A stretch of DNA of 64,000 nt from Methylobacterium aquaticum. GTDB lineage: Bacteria > Pseudomonadota > Alphaproteobacteria > Rhizobiales > Beijerinckiaceae. The stretch covers positions 3,795,001 to 3,859,000 of the forward strand of contig NZ_CP043627.1 in the NCBI RefSeq assembly GCF_016804325.1, in the 5' to 3' direction. A program made the position numbers and the translations under genes. Positions 18,200-29,583 of this stretch are shown here, one piece after another. The notes under the pieces are model-generated. The model saw nothing but the letters and a program-made list of their open reading frames with translations. It was not told the DNA's origin and did no database searches. How positions within the stretch are numbered: position 1 is the first letter of the stretch; each line of letters begins with the position of its first letter.

Positions 18200-19242
18200 T
18201 GCGCGTCTGTCTGGCCGTTCCGGGCGACCTCTCGGCCCCGACCGGGGGCTACGCCTATGCCCGCGAAGTCCTGGCGCATCTGCCGGCGCAGGGCGTCGCG
18301 GCGACGCATCTGGCGTTGCCGGGCGGCTTCCCCGATCCGGGCGCCGAGGAGCTTGCCCGCACCATGGCCCTCCTGGCGGAGGTGCCGGCCGGGACGGGCC
18401 TCCTCGTCGACGGCCTCGCCTACGGGGCGCTGCCGCCGGAGCTGATCCGCGCCGTCGGACGCCCGGTCTCGGTCCTGGTGCACCACCCCCTCGGCTACGA
18501 GACCGGCCTGTCGCCGGAGCGGGCGGCGGCGCTGATCGCCGTCGAGCGCGCGGCCCTGGCGCTGGCCGACCGTGTCGTCGCGACGAGCCGCTACACCGCC
18601 CGGCTGCTCACGGCCGAGTTCGGCGTGCCGTCTTCGCGGATCGCCGTCGCCGAGCCCGGCACCGCCCCCGCCGCCCGGGTGGTGCCGCGCGAGGGCCCGC
18701 ATGCCAGGCTGCTCGCCGTCGGCACCGTGACCCCGCGCAAGGGCTACGACGTGCTGGTTCGGGCGCTTGCCGGGCTGACGGATCTCGACTGGTCGCTCAC
18801 GATCGCCGGCAGCCTCGACCGGGCGCCTGCTAGTGCCGCCGCCCTGCGCGACCGGATCGACGCATCGGATCTCGGCGGCCGCATCACGCTCGCGGGCGCG
18901 GTGACGCCCGAGGCCCTGGAGCGGCTCTACGGGCAAGCCGACCTCGCGGTCTCGGCCTCGCTGTTCGAGGGCTACGGCATGGCTTTGGCCGAGGCCCTGG
19001 CCCGCGGACTGCCCCTCGTCGCCACCACCGGGGGCGCCGCCGCCGAGACGGTGCCGGAAGGCGCCGGCCAGGCGGTTGCGCCCGGCGACGCCCCGGCCCT
19101 CGCCGCCTCCCTGCGCGCGCTGATCGCCGATCCCGCCCGCCGCGCCGAGGCCGCCGCGGCGTCCTGGGCCGCCGGGCAGCGCCTGCCGGACTGGCCCGAC
19201 ACCGCCGCGGTGATCGCCGATGCCATGAGGATGCCAGCATGA
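18199..19242 (+). CDS. Glycosyltransferase family 4
   Basis: 347-residue retaining GT-B fold glycosyltransferase. The N-terminal acceptor domain opens with MRVCLAVPGDLSAPTGGYAY. The donor domain has LLAVGTVTPRKGYDVLVRAL and the E-x7-E motif in SLFEGYGMALAEAL, which binds the nucleotide sugar. No membrane segment is present, so it acts in the cytoplasm. Its ATG overlaps the stop of the PTPS homologue, and its own stop overlaps the methyltransferase ATG. The three genes are thus translationally linked. The acceptor is unknown; the context suggests a pterin-like or other small ring compound. Confidence 0.88.
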   Translation: MRVCLAVPGDLSAPTGGYAYAREVLAHLPAQGVAATHLALPGGFPDPGAEELARTMALLAEVPAGTGLLVDGLAYGALPPELIRAVGRPVSVLVHHPLGYETGLSPERAAALIAVERAALALADRVVATSRYTARLLTAEFGVPSSRIAVAEPGTAPAARVVPREGPHARLLAVGTVTPRKGYDVLVRALAGLTDLDWSLTIAGSLDRAPASAAALRDRIDASDLGGRITLAGAVTPEALERLYGQADLAVSASLFEGYGMALAEALARGLPLVATTGGAAAETVPEGAGQAVAPGDAPALAASLRALIADPARRAEAAAASWAAGQRLPDWPDTAAVIADAMRMPA

Positions 19243-20095
19243 GCGGCTTCAGCCCCGACTGGCTCGCCCTGCGCGAGCCCGCCGACCACGCCGCCCGCGA
19301 CGCGGGCCTCGTCGCCGCCCTGGCGCGGGCGCTGCCGCCGCGCCCGCGGGCGGTCGATCTCGGCTGCGGCACCGGCTCGAACCTCCGGGCGCTCGCCCCC
19401 ATCTCGGTGCCGCCCAGGACTGGGTGCTCGTCGATCACGATCCCGCCCTCCTCGCCGCCGCGAAGGTCCGCCTCGCGGCCTGGGCCGAGCGGGCGGAGGC
19501 GGCCGGGGACGGCCTGGTCCTGCAGCGCGGCGGCGCGCGGATCGCGGTCCGGTTCCGGGCCCTCGACCTCGCGGCCGATCCGGCGGCGGCGCTCGCGGAG
19601 GGGCCAGACCTCGTCACCGCGGCGGCGTTGTTCGACCTCGCCTCCGAGAGCTGGATCGCCACCGTCGCCGGAGCGGTGGCGCGCGCCGGCGCGGTCTTCT
19701 ACACCGCGCTCACCTATGACGGGCAGGAACGCTGGACGCCGCCGCACCCGGCCGACGCCGCGATCCACGCCGCCTTCCTGGTCCACCAGGCCGGCGACAA
19801 GGGGTTCGGACCGGCGAGCGGCCCGGGCGCGACCGAGGCGCTGGCCGAGGCCTTCCGGGAGCACGGCTACGCGGTCGAGACCGCCGCCAGCCCCTGGCAC
19901 CTCGGGCCGGACGAGGCCGCCCTGCTGCACCGGCTCGCCGAGGGAACGGCGCAGGCGGCGCGGGAGACCGGGCGGGTCGCGGCATCGGACGCGGCGTCAT
20001 GGTCGGCCCTGCGGCAGCGCACCGGCACGGGGGCGGTGATCGGTCATCGCGACCTGCTGGCCATGCCGGCCGCGGCGATGCGGGCATCCACCTGA
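19239..20095 (+). pseudogene. Class I SAM-dependent methyltransferase, interrupted by a one-base frameshift
   Basis: The start (MSGFSPDWLALREP) carries SAM-binding motif I, VDLGCGTGSNLRAL. The frame then turns to nonsense after a run of five C (19396-19400). The rest continues in the frame one base back (WVLVDHDPALLAAAK, then DLVTAAALFDL, then FYTALTYDG) to the stop at 20095. Restoring one C would give ...LAPHLGAAQDWVLVDHDP..., a normal methyltransferase of about 285 residues. It is either a genuine inactivating mutation or a homopolymer sequencing error. The intact downstream coding pattern favours a very recent event or an error. It overlaps the GT4 stop as ATGA. Confidence 0.85.
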
Positions 20096-20346
20096 CGTCC
20101 TCCTCCTGCCCTCGACCGGGCGCACAGCAGCGGCGGCCGGCAAACCCGGGTCGACCATCGTCGACCGGGCCCGACCATTCCTGACTTATGGCAAGGCAAT
20201 GCGAGCAGGGCAGTCCTGAGCGGCGCATGATCCCGTGCAGGGCCTGCCTTGACGCACCGCTCTCAGTGCCTGTCCGGGATCATGCTGATTTCCGGCAGAG
20301 TGTTCTGGGCATGCCGGGACGACAGCGCACCCGGACGCGGCCGGCC

Positions 20347-20886
20347 TCACCCCGTCCGCCCCGGCAGCATCCGCCGCAAGGTCCCGTCCCGGCGGACCAG
20401 ATGGTGGTGCAGGGCGGCGGCGGCGTGCAGCAGTACCAGCGCGACCAGCGTGAAGGCGGCGACCTGATGCACCCGGAGGATCGCCTCGCCCACCGGCATG
20501 CCGCCGGAGACCGGCAGGGTGAGGGGCAGGGTGAAGTACAGCATCACCGGCGCGCAGCAGGCCGAGGTGCCGGCCCAGCCGAGCAGCGGCACCGCCACGA
20601 TCAGGGCGTAGAGCGCCAGGTGCGAGGCATGGGCCGCCCGGCGCTGCCAGGCGGGCAGGCCGGCCACCAGCGGCGGAGCACCGCGGGCGGCGCGCACCAG
20701 CAGCCGCGCCAGGGCCAGCGCCAGCACGGTGAGCCCGAACGACTTGTGCCACTCGTAGAGCGCGTTCTTCAGGGCGCCGTCGGGCAGGTTGGCCATGGCC
20801 AGCGCGATCGGCACCAGGACGACGACCAGGATGGCGACGACCCAGTGCAGCACCTTCTGGGACGGAGCATAGCTGCGCGGCGTCAT
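20347..20886 (-). CDS. Cytochrome b561
   Basis: 179-residue four-helix membrane cytochrome. It has SQKVLHWVVAILV (heme His in the first helix), LYEWHKSFGLTVLAL (second helix), and HASHLALYALIVAVPLLGW (third helix). In the last helix HQVAAFTLVALVLLHAAAALHHH provides further His ligands. It should hold two b hemes and pass electrons from quinol or a small reductant, across or within the inner membrane. It is oriented against the surrounding pterin-like cluster and ends 250 bp from the methyltransferase, so membership in that pathway is not shown. Confidence 0.9.
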   Translation of the reverse strand: MTPRSYAPSQKVLHWVVAILVVVLVPIALAMANLPDGALKNALYEWHKSFGLTVLALALARLLVRAARGAPPLVAGLPAWQRRAAHASHLALYALIVAVPLLGWAGTSACCAPVMLYFTLPLTLPVSGGMPVGEAILRVHQVAAFTLVALVLLHAAAALHHHLVRRDGTLRRMLPGRTG

Positions 20887-21075
20887 GCGGCCTCACTCCC
20901 CGGGTGTATGGATGATCTGGACAATCGCGAAAGGTTGATGGAGGGATCGGCAGCGAAGCGGGGCGGAACGCCCCACATGCCGTCCGGCGTCGAACCGTGG
21001 CTTTGTCCCCTCACCGGTTCGTCCCCATGGTTCCCGGCCCGTCGCGACCGCGCCGGGGCCATCTCTCTCAGGTCG

Positions 21076-22218
21076 ATGATGTCGGTCACGATGCAGAGCC
21101 ACAGCACTCTAGGCCCGGCGGCGGGCCGCGAACAGGCCCAGGTTCATGTACAGGCGCAGGTCGAGGTCGAGCGGGCGCTGGCGGAGATCCGTGCTGGCCG
21201 GCCCGTGGCCTTGCGCGGCGCGGACCCGGTCCTCGCGCTGTCGGTCGAAGCCCTCGACGGCGACCTCACCGCCGTCCTGGCGGCGCTCGCCGGGACAGGC
21301 GCACGCCTCGTCCTGCCGGCGCCGCGCCTGCGCCGCCTCGGCCTGGCGGACCGGGTCGAGGCCGGCGCGGTCGCCCTGCCGGCGATCGACCCCACCCGGA
21401 TCGAGACCCTGGCCCTGCGCCTCGACGGCCGGATCGACGCGCCCGTGGCCCCGGTCTCGGCCGGCGACGAGGCGGCCCTCGCCCTGATGGCGCTGGCGCA
21501 GGTGCTGCCGGCCGTCCTGGTGGTGCCGGGCGAGGCGGCGCCTCCCGGCACCCTCGCGGTCGAGGCGGCGGCGGTTGCGGCCTATCCGGGCCGGCAGGCG
21601 GCGTCCCTGCGGCCGGTCAGCCGGGCGCCGGTGCCGCTGGCGAGCGCCCCCGACAGCGAGTTCGTGGTCTTCCGCGGCGGCGAGGGGCTGCGCGACCAAG
21701 TGGCGGTGGTGATCGGCCGGCCCGACCTGTCGCAGCCAGTGGCGGTGCGGCTGCACTCGGCCTGCCTCACCGGCGACCTGTTCGGCTCGCTCAAATGCGA
21801 TTGCGGCGACCAGCTGCGCGGCACCGCCGGCTGGATGGCGCAACATGGCGGCGGCATCGTGCTCTACCTCGACCAGGAGGGCCGCGGGAACGGGCTCGCC
21901 AACAAGATCCGCGCCTACGACCTCCAGGCGCGCGGGCTCGACACCTACGAGGCCGACGAGGCCCTCGGCTTCGGCCTCGACCAGCGCCGGTTCGACTTCG
22001 CGGCCGCGATGCTGAAGGCGCTCGGCGTCACCTCCGTCCGGCTCCTCAGCAACAACCCCGAGAAGGCCGCGAGCCTGGAGGAGGCGGGGCTTACCGTGGT
22101 CGAGACCCAGCGGGCGCTCGGCCGGATCACGCCGGAGAACATCCGCTACCTCACCGCCAAGCGCGACCGGGCCGGCCACGCCCTCGACCTCGACGCCTTC
22201 GCCTGCCTCGACGTGTGA
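21076..22218 (+). CDS. ribA: GTP cyclohydrolase II with non-RibB N-terminal domain
   Basis: Opens the imidazole ring of GTP to give 2,5-diamino-6-ribosylamino-pyrimidinone phosphate. The C-terminal ~200 residues carry the zinc site C-x10-C-x-C (HSACLTGDLFGSLKCDCGD), and GIVLYLDQEGRGNGLANKI. They also have the GTP-binding Gln/Thr region to LLSNNPEKAASLE. The N-terminal ~170 residues replace the DHBP synthase domain of bifunctional RibBA; they show no RibB acidic motif. The start is one of three Met codons: 21076, 21079 or 21091. I took 21076, about 4 bp after AGG. It lies downstream of the PTPS/GT4/methyltransferase set and may feed a dedicated pathway and not riboflavin synthesis. Confidence 0.88.
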   Translation: MMSVTMQSHSTLGPAAGREQAQVHVQAQVEVERALAEIRAGRPVALRGADPVLALSVEALDGDLTAVLAALAGTGARLVLPAPRLRRLGLADRVEAGAVALPAIDPTRIETLALRLDGRIDAPVAPVSAGDEAALALMALAQVLPAVLVVPGEAAPPGTLAVEAAAVAAYPGRQAASLRPVSRAPVPLASAPDSEFVVFRGGEGLRDQVAVVIGRPDLSQPVAVRLHSACLTGDLFGSLKCDCGDQLRGTAGWMAQHGGGIVLYLDQEGRGNGLANKIRAYDLQARGLDTYEADEALGFGLDQRRFDFAAAMLKALGVTSVRLLSNNPEKAASLEEAGLTVVETQRALGRITPENIRYLTAKRDRAGHALDLDAFACLDV

Positions 22219-22359
22219 TCCTGTTTCCGGTCGATCGCCACATCCTGCACTGTCAGCGCTTCGACCCGGTGGCCCTGCGGCACATTCGCTGCTAGCTAGG
22301 GCCCCGGTTGGGCCGGCACCCGCCCGGTCCCATGGATCATCGACACGGGAGATCGAGCG

Positions 22360-22857
22360 ATGAAGGGTGACGCCAAGGTCGTCGAGTACCTCAACCGCGG
22401 CCTGCGCAGCGAGTTGACCGCGGTGAGCCAGTACTGGCTCCACTTCCGCATGCTGAACGACTGGGGTTACGTCGAGCTCGCCAAGTTCTGGCGCAAGGAA
22501 TCGATCGAGGAGATGAACCACGCCGATCGCTTCGTCGATCGGATCCTGTTCCTCGAGGGCTTCCCGAACCTGCAGGAACTCGACCCGCTGCGGATCGGCC
22601 AGAACGTCCAGGAAATCATCGAGTGCGACCTCGCCGCCGAGAACGAGGCCCGCAGCCTCTATCTCGAAGCCGCGAAGTACTGCGACTCGATCAACGACCG
22701 GGTGTCGAAGCAGCTCTTCGAGGCGCTGGCCGCCGACGAGGAAGGCCATATCGACTTCCTGGAGACGCAGCTCGAGCTGATCCGCCAGGTCGGCCTGCCG
22801 CTCTACTGCCAGCGCCACATCGGCGGCCTGGAGACGATCCAGCCCGAGGCCATGTGA
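22360..22857 (+). CDS. bfr: Bacterioferritin
   Basis: 24-mer heme-containing iron store of the cytoplasm. The 165-residue protein has all ferroxidase ligands: Glu18, Glu51, His54, Glu94, Glu127 and His130. Met52 supplies the heme-bridging ligand in EEMNHAD. It is therefore a catalytic, heme-binding subunit. An inverted repeat lies directly after the stop. The ferredoxin that helps release its iron is encoded convergently 94 bp away. Confidence 0.97.
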   Translation: MKGDAKVVEYLNRGLRSELTAVSQYWLHFRMLNDWGYVELAKFWRKESIEEMNHADRFVDRILFLEGFPNLQELDPLRIGQNVQEIIECDLAAENEARSLYLEAAKYCDSINDRVSKQLFEALAADEEGHIDFLETQLELIRQVGLPLYCQRHIGGLETIQPEAM

Positions 22858-22864
22858 CCTCGGG

Positions 22865-22903
22865 TCCCGCGATCTGAGATCCCCATGATCGCAGATCGCG
22901 GGA
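22865..22903. terminator. Stem-loop between bfr and bfd
   Basis: Perfect 12-bp arms TCCCGCGATCTG and CAGATCGCGGGA with a 15-nt loop, between the convergent bfr and bfd genes. It has no T-tract, so bidirectional termination is inferred from position. Confidence 0.5.
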
Positions 22904-22951
22904 TCTGCGACCCGTGATCCGCTTCCGGGACCGCAAAGGGAGGGAGCCGCC

Positions 22952-23197
22952 TCAGGCGGCCTCTTCCTTCAATTCCTTCAGCGTGCAGGCCGCCCCGCAG
23001 GTGGTGGTGCAGGCGGCATGCGCCTCGGACAGCGCACGATCAAGGATGCCTCGGATCGTGCGAGCGCAACGGCCGCATTTCGGGCTGCAGCCGAGGCAGG
23101 CATAGACCTGGGCGGGCGTGCGTGGACAGCCCGGACCGGGATTGAGGCAGGCGCGCACCTGGCCGTCGGAGAGCACGTTGCAGGAACAGACGATCAT
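22952..23197 (-). CDS. bfd: Bacterioferritin-associated ferredoxin
   Basis: Small [2Fe-2S] protein that reduces Bfr-stored iron for release. The 81 residues start MIVCSCN (Cys4, Cys6). They contain CLGCSPKCGRC with Cys34, 37, 41 and 44, of which Cys41/Cys44 fit the C-x2-C half of the cluster site. Eleven cysteines in total is unusually many; Cys63, 67 and 71 sit in a C-terminal tail. It is convergent with bfr, and a candidate Irr box lies 64 bp upstream. Confidence 0.9.
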   Translation of the reverse strand: MIVCSCNVLSDGQVRACLNPGPGCPRTPAQVYACLGCSPKCGRCARTIRGILDRALSEAHAACTTTCGAACTLKELKEEAA

Positions 23198-23260
23198 GTT
23201 GTGACTGGAGCACCCGATCCGCGGAGCGCCGGGGGAATCGCTCCCGCTGACGGCTCTCAG

Positions 23261-23277
23261 ATTAGAACTTTTGAAAA
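23261..23277 (-). promoter_or_regulatory. Candidate Irr (iron control element) box upstream of bfd
   Basis: ATTAGAACTTTTGAAAA resembles the rhizobial ICE consensus TTTAGAA-N3-TTCTAAA (6 of 7 in the left half, 5 of 7 in the right, by eye). It sits in an abrupt AT-rich patch 64 bp before the bfd start. Irr control of iron-storage genes is established in Rhizobiales; the site here is inferred. Confidence 0.35.
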
Positions 23278-23496
23278 CTACAACATAATCAACAGCTTAC
23301 CGATTCGGCTCCCCGGCCGCAACCCGAACGGGTGCGGTCATCGCGCCGCAGGCGCTCGCCCGCGGGTCGATCCGGTGACGCGGGTAAGCACCTCTGGGAA
23401 ACCCTGCGCCGTCTTGGCGGTTGCCGAGAGGTATCGCTCCGTCTATCCGGCTGCGGTTCCGCAGGGTCCGGCGGGGGTGGGCCGTAACGATCAGCC

Positions 23497-26058
<2,562 letters not shown>

Positions 26059-26175
26059 CGGTTTTGCGAGGGATCCGGGACGGCAAGGCTTCCGCGCGGG
26101 GATTGCTTTAAGATAAGGTAGGCCCCGCCCGCGGGGCGGCCTCCCCTGCCCTCGCCTCCAGGACCCGGATCGCCC

Positions 26176-27912
26176 GTGCTCCAGCCGCCGCTCCGCGTCT
26201 TCCTGGCCCTCGGCTTCGGGGCCGCGGGCCTGGTGGCGACCCTGGTGCTCGCCCTGGTGGCGTCCCGTGTCGCGAGCGATCGTCTCGAGGCGCGCATCGA
26301 GGCCGAACTCGGCGACCTCGCCGTCACCATGGCCGGCCGGCTCGACCGCGGCCTGTTCGAGCGCTGGCGCGACATGGTGATCCTGGCCGAGAACGACACG
26401 ATTCGCGATCCTGCGGTGCCGGCGGAGCGCAAGCGCCGGGTGCTGTGGCGGGCGCAGGAGACCTATTCCGACTACGCCATCATCGGGCTGATCGGCGCCG
26501 ACGGCCGGGTCGCGGTGACCAGCACCGGCGCGCTCGAGGGGATCGACGTCGCGCATCGGGAGTACTTCGTCAGGGGCCGCAGCGGCCCCTTCGTGGGCGA
26601 CGTGCACGACGCCGCGCTGCTCGCCAGCCTGAGACCGGACGGCGATCCCGCCGACCCGCCGCGGGTGCTCGACATCGCCGCTCCCGTACGGGACGATGCC
26701 GGCCGCCTCGTCGGGGTGGTCTCGGGCCATCTCGACTGGACCTGGGCCCGGGCGGCCGAGGCGGCCCTGCACGAATCCGCCGCCGGCCAGCGCGACGTCA
26801 CCCCCCTGGTGCTCGCCCGGGACGGCACGGTGCTGCTCGGCCCCGAAGCTCTGCGCCGCACCGACCTGCCGGCGGACCTGCCGAGCGTCGCCGCCGCCCG
26901 GGCCGGCCGCTCCGGTACCGTGGCCGAGACCTGGCCCGACGGGAAGCGCTACCTCACCGGCTACCGGCCGAGCCGGGGCTACCGCGATTTCCCGGGCCTC
27001 GGCTGGACCGTGCTGGTGCGCCAGGACGCCGGCACCGCCTTCGCGGCGGTGGCGGAGCTCCGGCGCCAGATCCTGCTCTGGGGCCTCGTCGTCGCCACGG
27101 TGGCGGCGGGCATCGGCTGGTTCGCCGCCGGCCTGCTCGCCCGGCCCCTGCGCCGCCTCGCCATCGCCGCCGCGGCGCTCGGCCGGGGCGAGCCGGTCGC
27201 GGTGCCGGCCTCCGCCGTGCGCGAGGCGCAGGCGATCAGCCTCGCCCTCACCGCCGCCGCCGACGCCCTGCGGCGGCAGGAGGAGGAGCGCCGGGCGGCG
27301 GATGCCCGCCAGGACCTGCTGATCCACGAGCTGAACCACCGGGTGAAGAACACGCTCGCCACCGTCCAGTCGATGGCGCGCCAGACCGCCCGCAGCGCCG
27401 CCAGCCTCGCCGACTTCACCGGCAGCTTCGAGGCCCGGCTCCTGGCGATGTCCCAGACCCACAACGTGCTCACCGCCAACCACTGGGAGGGGGCGGGCCT
27501 GCGCGGGATCCTGTCGGCGGAGCTGGAGCCCTATGCCGGCGGGCGCCCCGACCGCATCCGCCTCGACGGGCCGCCGGTCTCCCTCACCCCGGCGATGGCC
27601 CTGCCCCTCGGGATGGCGATCCACGAACTCGCCACCAACGCGGCGAAGTACGGCGCGCTCTCGGTCGAGATGGGCCAGGTGGCGGTGGAGTGGGAGGTGG
27701 CGTGGCAGGCCGGCGCCGGAACCCTCTCCCTGCGCTGGCGCGAGAGCGGCGGTCCCGCAGTGGTGCCGCCGGCCCGGACCGGATTCGGCACCCGGCTGAT
27801 CCGCACCAGCCTGGAGCGTGAGCTCGCCGGCGCGGTCCGGCTCGACTACGCGGCGTCGGGCCTCGCCTGCCGGATCGCGGTGCCGCTCGCGGCCCGGACG
27901 CAGGCCGCGTGA
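26176..27912 (+). CDS. Membrane HWE/HisKA_2-type sensor histidine kinase
   Basis: 578 residues, starting at a GTG with CAGGA about 10 bp upstream. A first membrane helix (about 8-28) is followed by a double-Cache periplasmic sensor (ALEGIDVAHREYFVRGR, VLDIAAPVRDDAGRLVGVV). A second helix is at about 300-320, then a HAMP-like stretch. The kinase core has the putative phospho-His388 in HELNHRVKNTLATVQSMARQ, and ATNAAKYGALS as N box. This core type often drives the alphaproteobacterial general stress response (PhyR) or photoreceptor relays, but no phyR is nearby. Confidence 0.9.
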   Translation: MLQPPLRVFLALGFGAAGLVATLVLALVASRVASDRLEARIEAELGDLAVTMAGRLDRGLFERWRDMVILAENDTIRDPAVPAERKRRVLWRAQETYSDYAIIGLIGADGRVAVTSTGALEGIDVAHREYFVRGRSGPFVGDVHDAALLASLRPDGDPADPPRVLDIAAPVRDDAGRLVGVVSGHLDWTWARAAEAALHESAAGQRDVTPLVLARDGTVLLGPEALRRTDLPADLPSVAAARAGRSGTVAETWPDGKRYLTGYRPSRGYRDFPGLGWTVLVRQDAGTAFAAVAELRRQILLWGLVVATVAAGIGWFAAGLLARPLRRLAIAAAALGRGEPVAVPASAVREAQAISLALTAAADALRRQEEERRAADARQDLLIHELNHRVKNTLATVQSMARQTARSAASLADFTGSFEARLLAMSQTHNVLTANHWEGAGLRGILSAELEPYAGGRPDRIRLDGPPVSLTPAMALPLGMAIHELATNAAKYGALSVEMGQVAVEWEVAWQAGAGTLSLRWRESGGPAVVPPARTGFGTRLIRTSLERELAGAVRLDYAASGLACRIAVPLAARTQAA

Positions 27913-27919
27913 TGACGAG

Positions 27920-28327
27920 TCAGCGCCCGTACGGGTAGCAGCGGCTGCGCTCGAGCGGGAGGCCGAGATGCGCCGCCAGCGCCCGGATCGCCTCGTCATG
28001 CGCGACGTAAGGGTCGCGGTTGCCGACGCCGACGATGATCGGGCAACCCGCCCCCGACGGCACCATGGCGGTGGCGAGCCCGTTGCCCTCCTGGTCGCGC
28101 AGGGTGAAGAAGCGCGGCATGGTCCGGCGCAGATGCGCCTTGAGGCCGATCTGCTGCTCGATGAACGGCCCCGGGGGCGGCACGTAGGAGGCCTCGGCCC
28201 GCTCCCGCGCCTGCCGAAAGTGCTTCTCGACCGCGTGGCCCATCAGGGCCGATTCCTGGATCGCTTCCGCCTCCGTCTCGATCCGGAACCAGGTCTTTCC
28301 GCCCGTGACGTCGCAGACATAGTCCAT
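27920..28327 (-). CDS. Conserved hypothetical protein
   Basis: 135 residues, soluble, with no motif that I recognise. It starts MDYVCDVTGGKTWFRIETEAE and ends with ALAAHLGLPLERSRCYPYGR. The middle (FTLRDQEGNGLATAMVP) looks like an alpha/beta fold. Codon use matches the neighbours. It is convergent with the HWE kinase, 8 bp from its stop, which argues that both boundaries are real. Confidence 0.65.
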   Translation of the reverse strand: MDYVCDVTGGKTWFRIETEAEAIQESALMGHAVEKHFRQARERAEASYVPPPGPFIEQQIGLKAHLRRTMPRFFTLRDQEGNGLATAMVPSGAGCPIIVGVGNRDPYVAHDEAIRALAAHLGLPLERSRCYPYGR

Positions 28328-28437
28328 CGCTCACCTCGGCGGTCTCCGGGCCGGCGGCCCTACTCCTGGGAGGTAGGGGCGAGCAGACCGTTTTTGAAGC
28401 GCCGGTGCGTCGCTACGCCCTCGGGCGGCCGCGGCCC

Positions 28438-28671
28438 TCAGGCGTCCCGCAAGGCGTCCCGGCCCTGCGCGGTGAGGCGCCATTCGGCCGAGGCGCCGCC
28501 GGGCAGCGGGCCGGGCCGCTCGCCCAGGAACAGCAGGTCGCCGTCATTCTCCAGGGCGCAGAGCCGGCTGTGGTCGCCGGGCCAGGCCCGGTCCGGCTCG
28601 CGCCGGACGGTGATGCGGCCCTCGTCCGCGAGGGCGGCGCGGCTCAGGAGGCGGCGGCGGTGATCGATCAT
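28438..28671 (-). CDS. Hypothetical small protein
   Basis: 77 residues from an ATG at 28671 (MIDHRRRLLSRAAL). An alternative Met ten codons earlier lacks support. The sequence RITVRREPDRAWPGDHSRLCALENDGDLLFLG looks like a small beta-rich domain; no family was recognised. It lies 111 bp upstream of the 135-residue hypothetical on the same strand and may be transcribed with it. Confidence 0.5.
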   Translation of the reverse strand: MIDHRRRLLSRAALADEGRITVRREPDRAWPGDHSRLCALENDGDLLFLGERPGPLPGGASAEWRLTAQGRDALRDA

Positions 28672-29065
28672 CGCGTCGGATCCTTCGGCTGGTGCGGCCA
28701 CGCGCGATGACCCCGACGCGGGAGCGGCGGGCGGCGCGGCCTGGAGGGCGCGACGATCGCGCCCGGATGGATCGAGGATGCGCCCGCACCCGAGGATCGG
28801 GTCGCGTGGCGCGGAAGAGTCCGGCGCCGCTCTCCGGCGGCGCGGGAGACCTGTGGCGCCCCGTCGGCGGGGGGCGAGGCGGGCCGGGGCATGGCCCGTC
28901 GGCCGGCACGGCCAAGCTTAGCAGTTGAGCCTCGGGATGCAACCCGGATGGTTTCGAGACCGTATCCGGCCGCAGGACGGGTGAATCCCGCCCGCAGGAC
29001 GGCGGCGCGCGGCCGGCGGATGCCGTCGCTCGAAGCCCGTCTCGAGTTGCCCGACGGACTCGACA

Positions 29066-29210
29066 CCCTCGATTCATTCCGGGGCCGCAAAAGCGGAATC
29101 CATGATCGCCGACGCCTCAGGGAGAAGCGGAACGCATTCCACACAATTCGTCCTCGTCAGCGTTCATGGATCCCGGGTTCTCGTCTTCGACGAGCCCCGG
29201 GATGACGAGG
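29066..29210. repeat. Dispersed ~150-bp inverted-repeat element, copy 1
   Basis: The left end is ATTCCGGGGCCGCAAAAGCG. The right end contains ATGGATCCCGGG, TCTCGTCTTCGACGAG and CCCCGGGATGAC. It is the most divergent of five copies (others at 40971, 44402, 47961 and 53208). It lies in the otherwise empty 28672-29254 spacer, where I see no gene. Confidence 0.7.
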
Positions 29211-29254
29211 AGAGATGTCGACGATTGTGTCAGATTAACCGAAAAGCTGATGAA

Positions 29255-29413
29255 TCAGCCCCGTCCCGTGAGAAGCCGGCCGGCCTGCTCCCAGCCGCCG
29301 AGGAGGTCGGCCCCCGTGCAGGCGATGCCGACCGTCAGCAGGGTGATCCAGAACGCGATGTGGCCGACCGCTTCGAGCGGCCGCCAGCCGTAGTGGCGGA
29401 GTTGTGTGTACAT
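29255..29413 (-). CDS. Small membrane protein of 52 residues
   Basis: An ATG at 29413 opens a frame reading MYTQLRHYGWRPLEAVGHIA, then a hydrophobic FWITLLTVGIACTGADLLGG, and ending WEQAGRLLTGRG. One membrane segment flanked by charged ends and GC-rich wobble positions support coding. No strong Shine-Dalgarno is seen. A candidate CtrA site lies 25 bp upstream. No family was recognised. Confidence 0.5.
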   Translation of the reverse strand: MYTQLRHYGWRPLEAVGHIAFWITLLTVGIACTGADLLGGWEQAGRLLTGRG

Positions 29414-29437
29414 CGCCGATTCGTGGCGCCGGAATGG

Positions 29438-29452
29438 TTAACAAATCGTTAC
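29438..29452. promoter_or_regulatory. Candidate CtrA-binding site
   Basis: TTAA-CAAATCG-TTAC fits the CtrA consensus TTAA-N7-TTAA with one mismatch. It sits between the divergent 52-residue and 88-residue protein genes, 25 bp before the first. Either could be cell-cycle regulated; this rests on the motif alone. Confidence 0.3.
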
Positions 29453-29583
29453 CGCGGCGGCAGGGGAGCCGCCGCATCGACGCGCCTCGATCACGGACGG
29501 ATGGACACGGCCAGGATGCGGGAACTTCGCCGGCCGCGCCGCGTCGACTCCGGCAAGAGAGTTAGCCAAGGAACCGTTCCGCC

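Noticed and set aside
21076..21600. RibB (DHBP synthase) domain fused to RibA
   Set aside because: The N-terminal part lacks the acidic substrate motif of RibB; only its position is similar.
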